NCBI GenBank assembly: GCA_903832285.1
Contig: CAILAY010000173.1
Span: forward strand, 1 to 45,074
Length of the DNA stretch: 45,074 nucleotides
Source: an uncultured beta proteobacterium
GTDB taxonomy: Bacteria > Pseudomonadota > Gammaproteobacteria > Burkholderiales > Burkholderiaceae_C
Direction of reading: 5' to 3'
The position numbers were made by a program, and so were the translations under genes. This document shows, piece after piece, positions 16,744 to 24,645 of this stretch; within the stretch, counting starts at the first letter, position 1, and each line of letters opens with the position of its first letter. The notes under the pieces were generated by a model that had not been told where the DNA came from, made no database searches, and saw nothing but the letters and a program-made list of their open reading frames with translations.

Positions 16744-17631
16744 CTACTGCCGACAAGTCACTTCGCTCGGTAGTTTAAAGCGGGTCTGCAGCAATTCCTC
16801 CAGCCCGAATTCCTGCAACACGGCGAGCATCCGATGCGCCGCGCTCGCCTTGGGTCGGCCGATGTAGCGGGCGACGATGAGTTCGTTCTTCATGCTGTGC
16901 TCCCACCCCACCAGCTCGGTCACCGTGACCTGGTAGCCCCAAGCTTCCAGATAGAGGCAGCGCAGCACATTGGTAATCTGGCTACCCAACTCGCGCGTAT
17001 GCAGCGGATGGCGCCACAGTTCGGCCAACGGCGTGCGCGCCAGTTGCAGAGCCTTGTGCTGGCTCAAGGCACGTGCAACCTCTGCCTGACAACAGGGCAC
17101 CAGCACCATAAATCTGGCGTGCTTTTGCAGGCCGAACGCAATCGCGTCGTCGGTGGCGGTGTCGCAGGCGTGCAAGGCCGTAACAACATCGATGCTCTCA
17201 GGCAATTCATCGGACTGAGCCGACTGCGCCACGCTCAAGTTCAGAAAATGCATACGCGCAAACCCCAGGCGTTGCGCGAGATCACGCGACTTCTGCACCA
17301 GTTCGCTGCGGGTCTCAATGCCGAAAATCCGACCCTTGTTCAGTGACTTGAAAAACAGGTCATAGAGGATGAAGCCAAGGTAGGACTTGCCGGCGCCATG
17401 ATCGGCCAGAGTGATGCCCGCCTGCGTTGCCGGTAGTTCGAGCAGCAGCTTTTCGATGAACTGATACAGGTGGTAGACCTGCTTGAGCTTGCGCCGGGAA
17501 TCCTGATTGAGCTTGCCGTCACGCGTCAGGATATGCAGTTCCTTGAGCAGTTCCACCGACTGCTCGGGTCGAATTTCAGGGGCTGAAGGGAGCGCTGCGA
17601 TGGCTTTCTGGACGTGAGGTTCTTTCGTCAT
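16744..17631 (-). CDS. Class I SAM-dependent methyltransferase-like protein
   Basis: This 295-aa protein has a Rossmann-type core with motif I ITLADHGAGKSYLGFILYD, motif II IFGIETRSELVQKSRDLAQ, and a DVVTALHACDTATDDAI motif like that of the Methyltransf_32 group. A VPCCQAEVA segment follows, found in that family next to the active site. The substrate is unknown. It overlaps the DUF1415 gene by 4 bp (ATGA), placing it last in the aroB-dgt-DUF1415 run. The symmetric terminator at 16702-16734 lies just beyond its stop. Confidence 0.85.
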   Translation of the reverse strand: MTKEPHVQKAIAALPSAPEIRPEQSVELLKELHILTRDGKLNQDSRRKLKQVYHLYQFIEKLLLELPATQAGITLADHGAGKSYLGFILYDLFFKSLNKGRIFGIETRSELVQKSRDLAQRLGFARMHFLNLSVAQSAQSDELPESIDVVTALHACDTATDDAIAFGLQKHARFMVLVPCCQAEVARALSQHKALQLARTPLAELWRHPLHTRELGSQITNVLRCLYLEAWGYQVTVTELVGWEHSMKNELIVARYIGRPKASAAHRMLAVLQEFGLEELLQTRFKLPSEVTCRQ

Positions 17632-18209
17632 CGGCGGTCCTCAGGTTTTGGTGTGCTAGCGCTGGCGCCCACCTCCAGTTCGGTCCAGCCGGCAACCCCC
17701 AGTCGGTCCATGGTCGCCATGTTGACCTCGTAGATCGACTCGGCATTCGGGAACGCCGCCACCGCCCGGTCGATGCTTTCTTCGCGCAGCAGATGCAGCG
17801 TGGGATAGGGCGAACGATTCGTGAAATTGGTGACGTCGTCCGCCTCCGTACCGGCAAACTGATAGTACGGATGCAGGCTGGCGATCTGGAGCACGCCGTC
17901 CAGACCGAGACGCACCAGAGCCCTGTCGGCCTGCCCCAGGAAATCATTGAAGTCCAGAAAATCGTCCATGCAATAGGGTGCCATCAGCAGCGTGGTGTCA
18001 CGCGTCGCGGCGTTACTCGCTGCCAATGCCTTCAATTCGGTCACCAGGTCGGCCAGCAGTTCATCGGCGTAGCGCGCATCGCTCACCGCGTAATGCACCT
18101 GGCCTTTGACGTACACCGACTTGGCGAACGGGCACAGGTTCAACCCGATGACGGCGTGCTCAAGCCAGTTGCGGGTGTTCTTGCATACGGTGTCGTGAGA
18201 AGGTGTCAT
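17628..18209 (-). CDS. DUF1415 family protein
   Basis: This 193-aa protein matches DUF1415 along its length: an early NWLEHAVIGLNLCPFAKSV segment, LLMAPYCMDDFLDFNDFL, LQIASLHPYYQFAGT, and a NRSPYPTLHLLREESID segment. The conserved CPF, HP and PYP motifs suggest an enzyme, but no activity is known to me. It starts 4 bp after the dgt stop and overlaps the downstream methyltransferase gene by 4 bp, so it is a middle member of the operon. Confidence 0.88.
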   Translation of the reverse strand: MTPSHDTVCKNTRNWLEHAVIGLNLCPFAKSVYVKGQVHYAVSDARYADELLADLVTELKALAASNAATRDTTLLMAPYCMDDFLDFNDFLGQADRALVRLGLDGVLQIASLHPYYQFAGTEADDVTNFTNRSPYPTLHLLREESIDRAVAAFPNAESIYEVNMATMDRLGVAGWTELEVGASASTPKPEDRR

Positions 18210-18213
18210 GTGG

Positions 18214-19413
18214 TCAGTTTTGGGTCTCTGATAAAACTTTCCCCGTCAAGTGCCGATGCTGATGCATGGCAAAGCGATCCGTCATGCCGGCGATGTAGTC
18301 AGCCACGACCCGCGCCCGCCCGGTCGTATCGGCTGCTTGCAACGCCTGAGCCCGTGCCGAAAAACCAGCTTGCAGGCTCCGGGGATGGTGCATGAAAAAT
18401 TCGAACAGATCACGCACCACCTGCTTGGCCTGGTCTGTGGTCTGAACTACCTGCGGATGCCGGTACAGATTCTGGTACAGAAAGCGTTTGAGCATGCTGG
18501 ACTGATTGCGCATGTTCGCGCTGAAGCACAGCAGCGGTCCGGCCCGGCGCGCCTCATCCGCGTCGCCGGGCGTGGCCTTCGAAAGGGCATTCCGGGTCGC
18601 TTCGATGACGTCGTACACCTGCGCACTAAGCATGCGCCGGATCGTGTCGTAGAGCAGGCGTCGGCCCTGTGAATCATCTCCAAGTTGCGGGTGTTTCACC
18701 ATCGCCTGCATGCGAAACGACTCGAACAATTCCACCTCGCGCAACTGCTCCAGCGTGATCAGTCCCGAACGCACACCGTCGTCGATGTCGTGCGCGTTGT
18801 AAGAAATTTCGTCGGCCAGATTGCACAACTGCGCTTCCAGGCTGGGCTGCAAGCGCACTGCATCCGGCGTTGCGGGCGGCAGAAAACGCTGCGCCACGCC
18901 ACCGGGCTCACTCGCTTCCAACGCCAGGGCGTTGGAAGCGGAGCAATGTTTGAGAATGCCCTCGCGCGTCTCGAACGTGAGATTAAGCCCGTTGAAATCG
19001 GGGTAGCGCTCCTCCAGTTCATCCACAACCCGCAGGCTCTGCAGGTTGTGCTCGAAGCCACCGTGCTCGGCCATGCAGTCGTTAAGCGCGTCCTGACCTG
19101 CGTGGCCAAAGGGTGTGTGTCCGAGATCGTGCGCCAGCGCGATAGCCTCCACCAGGTCCTCGTTCAATCCCAGTGTGCGCGCCACGGAACGGCCCAGTTG
19201 CGCCACCTCGAGCGAATGGGTCAGGCGCGTGCGGAACAAATCTCCTTCGTGGTTCAGGAACACCTGGGTCTTGTATACCAGACGCCGAAAGGCGCTGGAG
19301 TGCACGATTCGGTCGCGGTCGCGCTGGTAATCGGTGCGTGTGGGCGCCGGGATTTCCGCAAACCGACGACCCCGCGAAAACGCTGGGTCGCATGCGAAGG
19401 GGGCCAGTGTCAT
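18214..19413 (-). CDS. dgt: Deoxyguanosinetriphosphate triphosphohydrolase-like protein
   Basis: This 399-aa HD-domain enzyme is expected to hydrolyse dNTPs to nucleoside and triphosphate. HD motifs are RLTHSLEVAQLGR (His66) and ALAHDLGHTPFGHAG (His95-Asp96), with the distal Asp in NLADEISYNAHDID. The N-terminal signature TRTDYQRDRDRIVHSSAFRRL is typical of the short dNTPase subfamily (about 380-400 aa). It starts 10 bp after the aroB stop, a neighbourhood common in betaproteobacteria. Confidence 0.93.
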   Translation of the reverse strand: MTLAPFACDPAFSRGRRFAEIPAPTRTDYQRDRDRIVHSSAFRRLVYKTQVFLNHEGDLFRTRLTHSLEVAQLGRSVARTLGLNEDLVEAIALAHDLGHTPFGHAGQDALNDCMAEHGGFEHNLQSLRVVDELEERYPDFNGLNLTFETREGILKHCSASNALALEASEPGGVAQRFLPPATPDAVRLQPSLEAQLCNLADEISYNAHDIDDGVRSGLITLEQLREVELFESFRMQAMVKHPQLGDDSQGRRLLYDTIRRMLSAQVYDVIEATRNALSKATPGDADEARRAGPLLCFSANMRNQSSMLKRFLYQNLYRHPQVVQTTDQAKQVVRDLFEFFMHHPRSLQAGFSARAQALQAADTTGRARVVADYIAGMTDRFAMHQHRHLTGKVLSETQN

Positions 19414-19423
19414 GGTGTCGCCA

Positions 19424-20533
19424 TCAGGCGCAGCCTGCGGCGATCACTTCACGCACCAGGGCATTGGGCGCGGCACGCACCAGCGCCCTGCCCGGACCGT
19501 CAAGCAGCACGAAACGGACCTCGCCACCTTCGGATTTCTTGTCGATGCGCATGAGATCCAGATAGCGGCCGACGTTGTCCGAGGCATCGAGTACCGGAGC
19601 GCGCACCGGCAGGCCAGCAGCGCCAATCAGCCGTGTCAGTCGCTGCACGAAGGGCAGGTCAACAAGACCCAGGCGCTGCGACAAGTGTGCCGCCAGCACC
19701 ATGCCGCAGCCCACGGCTTCGCCATGCAGCCACTCCCCATAGCCAAGGCCGGCCTCGATCGCATGGCCAAAGGTGTGCCCGAAATTGAGAATGGCACGGA
19801 GTCCGGCCTCGCGTTCGTCCTGGCCCACGACCCAGGCCTTGATCTCGCAGCTGCGCTTGACCACATGCGCCAGCGCCTGCGGGTCGCGCGCCAGCAGCTC
19901 GTTCAGGTGCGACTCGATCCAGTCCAAAAACGTCATGTCGGCGATGGGTCCGTATTTGATGACTTCAGCCAGTCCGGCGCTGAGCTCGCGGGCCGGCAAG
20001 GTCGCCAGCGTGTCCAGGTCGCATACCACGCGCTCGGGCTGGTAAAACGCGCCGATCATGTTCTTGCCCAACGGGTGATTGATGGCGGTTTTGCCTCCCA
20101 CCGAAGAATCCACCTGCGCCAGCAAAGTCGTTGGCACCTGCACAAAGGGCACGCCCCGCATGTAGCTGGCCGCAGCAAAGCCGGTCATGTCGCCCACGAC
20201 GCCGCCGCCGAGCGCGAACAGTACCGTCTTGCGATCGCAGCCGTGGCCCAGCAACCCGTCAAAAACCAGATTCATCGTTTGCCAGCTCTTGAATTCCTCA
20301 CCGTCGGGTAGGACCACAGTGTGGATGTTGAGGTAATGGCTTTTGAGCGCGTCTTGCAGGCGCTTGGCATACAGCGGTGCCACGGTGCCATTGGTGACGA
20401 TCAGCGCCGCATGCGCCTGCGGCAATTGCGCCCATGCGTCGGCGCGATCAAGCAGTCCGGCGCCGATGGCGATGTCGTAGCTGCGCTCGGCCAGCTCAAT
20501 GTGCACGGATTCGAAAACAGTCGCAGCAGTCAT
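19424..20533 (-). CDS. aroB: 3-dehydroquinate synthase
   Basis: This enzyme converts DAHP into 3-dehydroquinate in the shikimate pathway, using NAD+ and a divalent metal. The 369-aa protein has NAD-binding [11 protein letters not shown] (109-119), the substrate loop [21 protein letters not shown] (about 141-161), and metal ligands in AEVIKYG and [10 protein letters not shown]. It leads the run with dgt. In most betaproteobacteria aroK lies just upstream; here a 303-bp non-coding stretch and a divergent unknown gene stand there. Confidence 0.96.
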   Translation of the reverse strand: MTAATVFESVHIELAERSYDIAIGAGLLDRADAWAQLPQAHAALIVTNGTVAPLYAKRLQDALKSHYLNIHTVVLPDGEEFKSWQTMNLVFDGLLGHGCDRKTVLFALGGGVVGDMTGFAAASYMRGVPFVQVPTTLLAQVDSSVGGKTAINHPLGKNMIGAFYQPERVVCDLDTLATLPARELSAGLAEVIKYGPIADMTFLDWIESHLNELLARDPQALAHVVKRSCEIKAWVVGQDEREAGLRAILNFGHTFGHAIEAGLGYGEWLHGEAVGCGMVLAAHLSQRLGLVDLPFVQRLTRLIGAAGLPVRAPVLDASDNVGRYLDLMRIDKKSEGGEVRFVLLDGPGRALVRAAPNALVREVIAAGCA

Positions 20534-20836
20534 GGGGTTCGGGTCTCAAAAGAAAGCACTCGATGCGTACTTCGCGCCCGTTTGCAGGGCGCTTTCATTG
20601 TGCCAGAACCGTTCTCACAGGCGTTTCCCAACGGCCCCACACGATGCCGTTCAGCAGCGACCGGTGCTGGGCCGGAACCTTTCGTAGCCACCGGTGAGCG
20701 CCTGCCTTTTCGTTGATTTTGGTCAAATCTTCACAACGGAGCCGCGTTACATTGGCGGTGAGTACAATCCGAAACAGCTAGAGGCACCCTGAACCCGTCA
20801 GCCGCTACCCATCAACACACCGATAGGGAATCAGCC
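20534..20836. other. Divergent intergenic region between aroB and a hypothetical gene
   Basis: This 303-bp stretch has no convincing gene on either strand. It must hold the promoter of the aroB run on the minus strand and that of the 133-aa gene on the plus strand. A TACAAT box lies near 20764-20769 on the plus strand, but no good -35 match was found. No remnant of aroK, the usual upstream neighbour of aroB, could be recognised. Confidence 0.4.
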
Positions 20837-21238
20837 ATGACCTCTGAACATCTTGACGTTCGCACTGCCTTGCGATTTGCCGATGGGAATATAGAAGGAG
20901 TTCGCGCTTTTCGCGAGATGATGTGCGAGTCCGCCGTGGCGAGCCGTGATCCAGCCGCCGAAATACTGAAGATCATCAGCGATGCGGTGGTCACTGTTCA
21001 AGACTCCTCCTCCGGAACCGCACAAAAGAGTGCTGCGGTCAAACTGCTGGAGCTCGTAGCCAAATCACTTGAATTACAGGCCGGTAGCAGCAACCACCTC
21101 GCCTGGCTGGATGCTACGCAGCGCGAGGCCGAGCACTGCAGGCAGGTGGTGATACGGCTTGAGCAGAGCAGGGCCCGGCATAAGGCCCGTGAACGCGCCC
21201 GTTTCCAGACCTTCATGGCGACGGTGACCACCCACTGA
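20837..21238 (+). CDS. Hypothetical helical protein
   Basis: This 133-aa protein has no family I recognise. It has no signal peptide or membrane segment. The middle is predicted to be helical (KSAAVKLLELVAKSLELQA), and the C-terminal third is strongly basic (RLEQSRARHKARERARFQ), which could bind nucleic acid or form a coil. The start is supported by an AGGGA ribosome-binding site 8 bp upstream. It stands alone between aroB and the P450 genes. Confidence 0.5.
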   Translation: MTSEHLDVRTALRFADGNIEGVRAFREMMCESAVASRDPAAEILKIISDAVVTVQDSSSGTAQKSAAVKLLELVAKSLELQAGSSNHLAWLDATQREAEHCRQVVIRLEQSRARHKARERARFQTFMATVTTH

Positions 21239-21722
21239 TTGATCGTGTAGCTCCCATTCGCTGCAGGGGTTGCTGCGCCGAAAAATCGTTTCAGGTTCCG
21301 CACTTTCTTCAGGCGGCAGCGATTCGACTATGGGTCGCGATGCGTGTGTGAGGCGATCTCCCAGCCGCAGCGCTGACGCGTGGCGATGAGTCCGGTGTGC
21401 ACTGACTCTAGTTGTCTGCCGGCACCGGCCAGCGTGTCGTGCTCACCGCAGAGCGAGAATACGGGCAACTCGGATGGACGATGTTTGGCGGGTCGCAGCA
21501 TAGGCACCGCGGTTGTTCTCTAAGTGATTCCCCTATACGACTCGCCACTTTTCATGATAAAAGTGCACGCTTTTCACTTCATTATCCATGCTACTTGAAA
21601 TCGTCGGTCGCGAAGCTTCCCGTTGTCCACGGTTCGATTGGCGCGACAGAACTTGTTGTCGTGACACGTTGCGCTTCGCGTCCGTAGCATGAAAGTTTGC
21701 ACATCACAAGACCGGAGATTCC
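21239..21722. other. Gene-poor region upstream of the P450 operon
   Basis: This 484-bp stretch carries only short open frames without recognisable similarity. It holds an AT-richer part (21520-21600) that includes the dyad at 21546-21565 and probably the P450 operon promoter. No tRNA or mobile-element sequence was recognised. Confidence 0.5.
21546..21565. promoter_or_regulatory. Dyad upstream of the P450 operon, possible operator
   Basis: CACTTTT (21546-21552) and AAAAGTG (21559-21565) form a perfect 7-bp inverted repeat around CATGAT. It lies in a local AT-rich stretch about 160 bp before the P450 start. A related half-site (CTTTTCACTT) follows within 15 bp. The size suits a homodimeric helix-turn-helix repressor, but none is encoded next to it. 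Confidence 0.4.
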
Positions 21723-22901
21723 ATGTTCGAATTCGACCCCTACTCGCCTTCAGTCGACGCCGATCCGTTCCCGTTTTACCGGACGCTGCGCGACGACTAC
21801 CCCTGCTTCTGGAGCCCGCAGGCCGGTATGTGGATACTGTCGCGCTACGCCGACATCGTTACCGCTGGTCAGGACGCAGCCAGGTATTCTTCTGCCAGCG
21901 GCAATCTCATGACCGAGTTGCCCGGGCGCGCAGGCGCCACTCTGGGCACCACGGATGCGCCGCGCCACGACCGCCTGCGCGGCCTAATTCAGCACGCCTT
22001 CATGAAGCGCAATCTGGAGTCGCTGAGTGAGCCTATTCGCGACATCGCGCGCCAACTGGCGCTGTCGCTGCGTGAACAAGAGCAGTTCGATTTCGTGTCC
22101 GATTTTTCGTCCAAGTTCACGGTGCGCGTGCTGATCGCGGCTCTGGGTCTGCCCACTGGCACCGAGGCCACCGTGGACGAAACCACGGTGCGCAACAACG
22201 CCGTGATGATGGTTCAGTCGGACCCGGTAACGCGTACCAAAGGCCCCGAACATCTGGCGGCCTACGCGTGGATGCAGGACTACGCCGCAGGAGTGATCGC
22301 ACAACGCCGCGCGCGGCCACGCAACGATCTGATTTCGCACTTCAGCACGGCCGAAATTGACGGCGACAAACTCGACGAGCGCGAGGTGCTGCTCACCACC
22401 ACCACCCTCATCATGGCGGGTATCGAGTCGCTGGGCGGCTTCATGGCGATGTTTGCACTGAACATGGCCGACCAGGTCGAAGCACGACGCGCCTGCGTGA
22501 ATGATCCGACGCTGCTGCCCGATGCGGTGGAGGAGTCGCTGCGCTTCAACACTTCGGCCCAGCGTTTTCGCCGTCGTTTGATGCGCGACGTGACGCTGCA
22601 CGGCCAGACCATGAGGACGGGCGACTTTGTCTGTCTGGCCTACGGCAGCGGCAACCGCGACGAGCGCCAGTACGCCAACCCCGATAGCTACAACATCGCG
22701 CGCAAGCCGCGTGGCCATCTGGGCTTTGGCGGCGGCGTCCACGCCTGTCTGGGCACGGCCATCGCGCGCTTGTCAGTGAAGATCGCGTTCGACGAATTCC
22801 ACAAGGTCATCCCCGAATACCGGCGTGCACAGGAGCAGCTGTCGTGGATGCCGTCTTCCACCTTCCGCAGCCCCTTGCGTCTGGATCTGGCGCGTCGCTG
22901 A
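21723..22901 (+). CDS. Bacterial class I cytochrome P450
   Basis: This 392-aa soluble monooxygenase has the ExxR motif at Glu271-Arg274 (EESLR) and the haem loop FGGGVHACLG with the thiolate ligand Cys342. The haem-propionate contact is in PRHDRLRGL (80-88). The I-helix motif is AGIES (232-236), with Ser where most P450s have Thr for oxygen activation. The length and lack of a membrane anchor fit bacterial class I P450s fed by a ferredoxin and reductase, both encoded directly downstream. The substrate cannot be read from the sequence. The GGAG-like site GGAGATTCC precedes the ATG. Confidence 0.94.
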   Translation: MFEFDPYSPSVDADPFPFYRTLRDDYPCFWSPQAGMWILSRYADIVTAGQDAARYSSASGNLMTELPGRAGATLGTTDAPRHDRLRGLIQHAFMKRNLESLSEPIRDIARQLALSLREQEQFDFVSDFSSKFTVRVLIAALGLPTGTEATVDETTVRNNAVMMVQSDPVTRTKGPEHLAAYAWMQDYAAGVIAQRRARPRNDLISHFSTAEIDGDKLDEREVLLTTTTLIMAGIESLGGFMAMFALNMADQVEARRACVNDPTLLPDAVEESLRFNTSAQRFRRRLMRDVTLHGQTMRTGDFVCLAYGSGNRDERQYANPDSYNIARKPRGHLGFGGGVHACLGTAIARLSVKIAFDEFHKVIPEYRRAQEQLSWMPSSTFRSPLRLDLARR

Positions 22902-22943
22902 TAATCTGCCGCCCTTCCCTCAACCGATTCAGGACACTTGAAC

Positions 22944-23267
22944 ATGCCCAACATCACTTTCATTGAACCCAGCGGCGACGAGCGCGTCGTTGACGTTCCC
23001 GTCGGCTGGAGTCTGATGCAGGCCGCCACGAGCATGGGGGTTGAAGGCATCGACGCCGAGTGCGGCGGCTCCTGCGCCTGTGCCACCTGCCACTGCTACC
23101 TCGAAGGCGAACTGGCGGTCTTGGTGCCGGCTCCGGAACAGGGAGAAATTTCGATGCTCGACAGCGTGGCGGCAGAACGTCGCGCCAACAGCCGCCTGTC
23201 GTGCCAGATCAAGATGACACCGGCGCTGACCGGCCTGATCGTGCGCTTGCCCGAAACGCAGACGTGA
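22944..23267 (+). CDS. [2Fe-2S] ferredoxin, adrenodoxin/putidaredoxin type
   Basis: This 107-aa electron carrier has cluster ligands Cys40, Cys46, Cys49 and Cys87 in the spacing C-x5-C-x2-C-x37-C, as in putidaredoxin. Extra cysteines are at 44 and 51. The interaction helix MLDSVAAERRANSRLSCQ is also typical. It is expected to pass electrons from the downstream reductase to the P450. The ATG at 22944 is chosen over an in-frame TTG two codons upstream. The stop overlaps the reductase start by 4 bp. Confidence 0.95.
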   Translation: MPNITFIEPSGDERVVDVPVGWSLMQAATSMGVEGIDAECGGSCACATCHCYLEGELAVLVPAPEQGEISMLDSVAAERRANSRLSCQIKMTPALTGLIVRLPETQT

Positions 23268-24484
23268 CCAGCGGCATGGTGATCGTCGGCGCCGGCCTGG
23301 CGGGATTGACCGTCGCCGAAACGCTGCGGGCCGAGGGCTATGAAGGCGCGGTAGTGCTGCTGGGCGATGAGGCCTACGGCCCCTACCACCGCCCACCCCT
23401 GTCCAAAGGATTTCTGCTGGGTGAAACACAGGCGCAACAACTACTCATGCGCGCGCCCGAGTTGCTGGCGAAAAAGGCCATCAAACTCAAGGTCGGCGCC
23501 ACCGTTGCCACGATCGATCGCACCGCCAAATGCGTCACACTGGACGACGGCACCATGTTCCCCTATGAAGGTTTAGCGCTGTGCACCGGTTCGCGCCTGC
23601 GCGCCCTGCCTCTGCCAGGCGCTGATGCCCAGGGCGTGGTCGGGCTGCGCACGCTGGCCCACGCCAAAAACCTGGCGGCTGCACTGGAAGCGGCGCAGCA
23701 CGTAGTGGTCATCGGAGGTGGTTTCATTGGCCTGGAAGTGGCCGCGGCCGCGCGCAAGAAGGGCAAGAACGTGACCGTGCTGGAGGCGGCTGACCGACTC
23801 ATGGCGCGGGTCGTGGCGCCACTGATTTCCAGCTTCTATTTCGATCTGCACCGGAGCCACGGTGTGGACTTGGTGCTGAATGCGATGGTGAGCGAACTGG
23901 TGGTGCGCGAAGGCCATATCGCCGCCGTCAAAACGCGGGACGGACATTCGTTCGCCGCCGACCTTCTGGTGGTGGGCGTCGGCATCCTGCCCAACGCCGA
24001 AGTTGCTCAGACTGCCGGGTTGGAGTGCCAGGGTGGCATCGTGGTTGACGCGTGTTCGCGCACCGGCGACCCGATGATCGTGGCGGCCGGCGACTGCACG
24101 GTGCGCCGCATGGAGGATGGATCGTGGCGTCGGCTGGAGTCGGTTCAAAACGCCGTGGAGCAGGCCAAGTCGGCAGCGGCAGCGCTGCTGGGGCGGGAAC
24201 GCCCATTTACCGCCGTGCCCTGGTTCTGGTCGGATCAATACGACGTGAAGTTGCAGATTGTGGGTCTCACGGCGGGTTTCGACCAGGTCGCTACGCGCGG
24301 CCACCTCGCAGACGGGAAGTTCTCGGCCTTCTACTACCGCGGTGCTAAGTTGATCGCCGTTGACTCGCTGAATCTGCCAGCAGAACACATGCTGGCCCGC
24401 AAACTGTTGGCACAAGGTGTTTCGCCGACGCCCGGGCAAGTGAGTGATGATGGCTTCGCGCTGAACAGTTTGCTCGCCGGCTGA
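23264..24484 (+). CDS. NAD(P)H-dependent ferredoxin reductase (putidaredoxin reductase type)
   Basis: This 406-aa FAD enzyme has an N-terminal FAD-binding VIVGAGLAGL (GxGxxG), the YHRPPLSK loop, a central NAD-binding VVVIGGGFIGLEVA (about 147-160), and the second FAD motif VAAGDC. A C-terminal reductase domain with PWFWSDQYDVKLQIVG follows. This set is diagnostic for reductases of class I P450 and dioxygenase systems. The start is a GTG at 23264 overlapping the ferredoxin stop (GTGA); an ATG at 23276 is possible but breaks the coupling. It completes the P450-ferredoxin-reductase operon. Confidence 0.94.
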   Translation: MTSGMVIVGAGLAGLTVAETLRAEGYEGAVVLLGDEAYGPYHRPPLSKGFLLGETQAQQLLMRAPELLAKKAIKLKVGATVATIDRTAKCVTLDDGTMFPYEGLALCTGSRLRALPLPGADAQGVVGLRTLAHAKNLAAALEAAQHVVVIGGGFIGLEVAAAARKKGKNVTVLEAADRLMARVVAPLISSFYFDLHRSHGVDLVLNAMVSELVVREGHIAAVKTRDGHSFAADLLVVGVGILPNAEVAQTAGLECQGGIVVDACSRTGDPMIVAAGDCTVRRMEDGSWRRLESVQNAVEQAKSAAAALLGRERPFTAVPWFWSDQYDVKLQIVGLTAGFDQVATRGHLADGKFSAFYYRGAKLIAVDSLNLPAEHMLARKLLAQGVSPTPGQVSDDGFALNSLLAG

Positions 24485-24645
24485 CTTTCATGCTTCGACT
24501 GCGGAACGGACCTGGTCATGCAGGTTGATACTTCCACGTCTGGCGCGAAACGCTGCAGGGCCAATCGGTCGCTCATAACTCGGCCACAAGGAGACAGGGA
24601 TAATCACCGGTTTTCTGTCAACTTTCACGTTCATCGCCTCCACCA

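Noticed and set aside
21412..21687. A 91-codon open frame before the P450 gene
   Set aside because: It has no ribosome-binding site or family similarity, and it covers the dyad and AT-rich promoter-like region.
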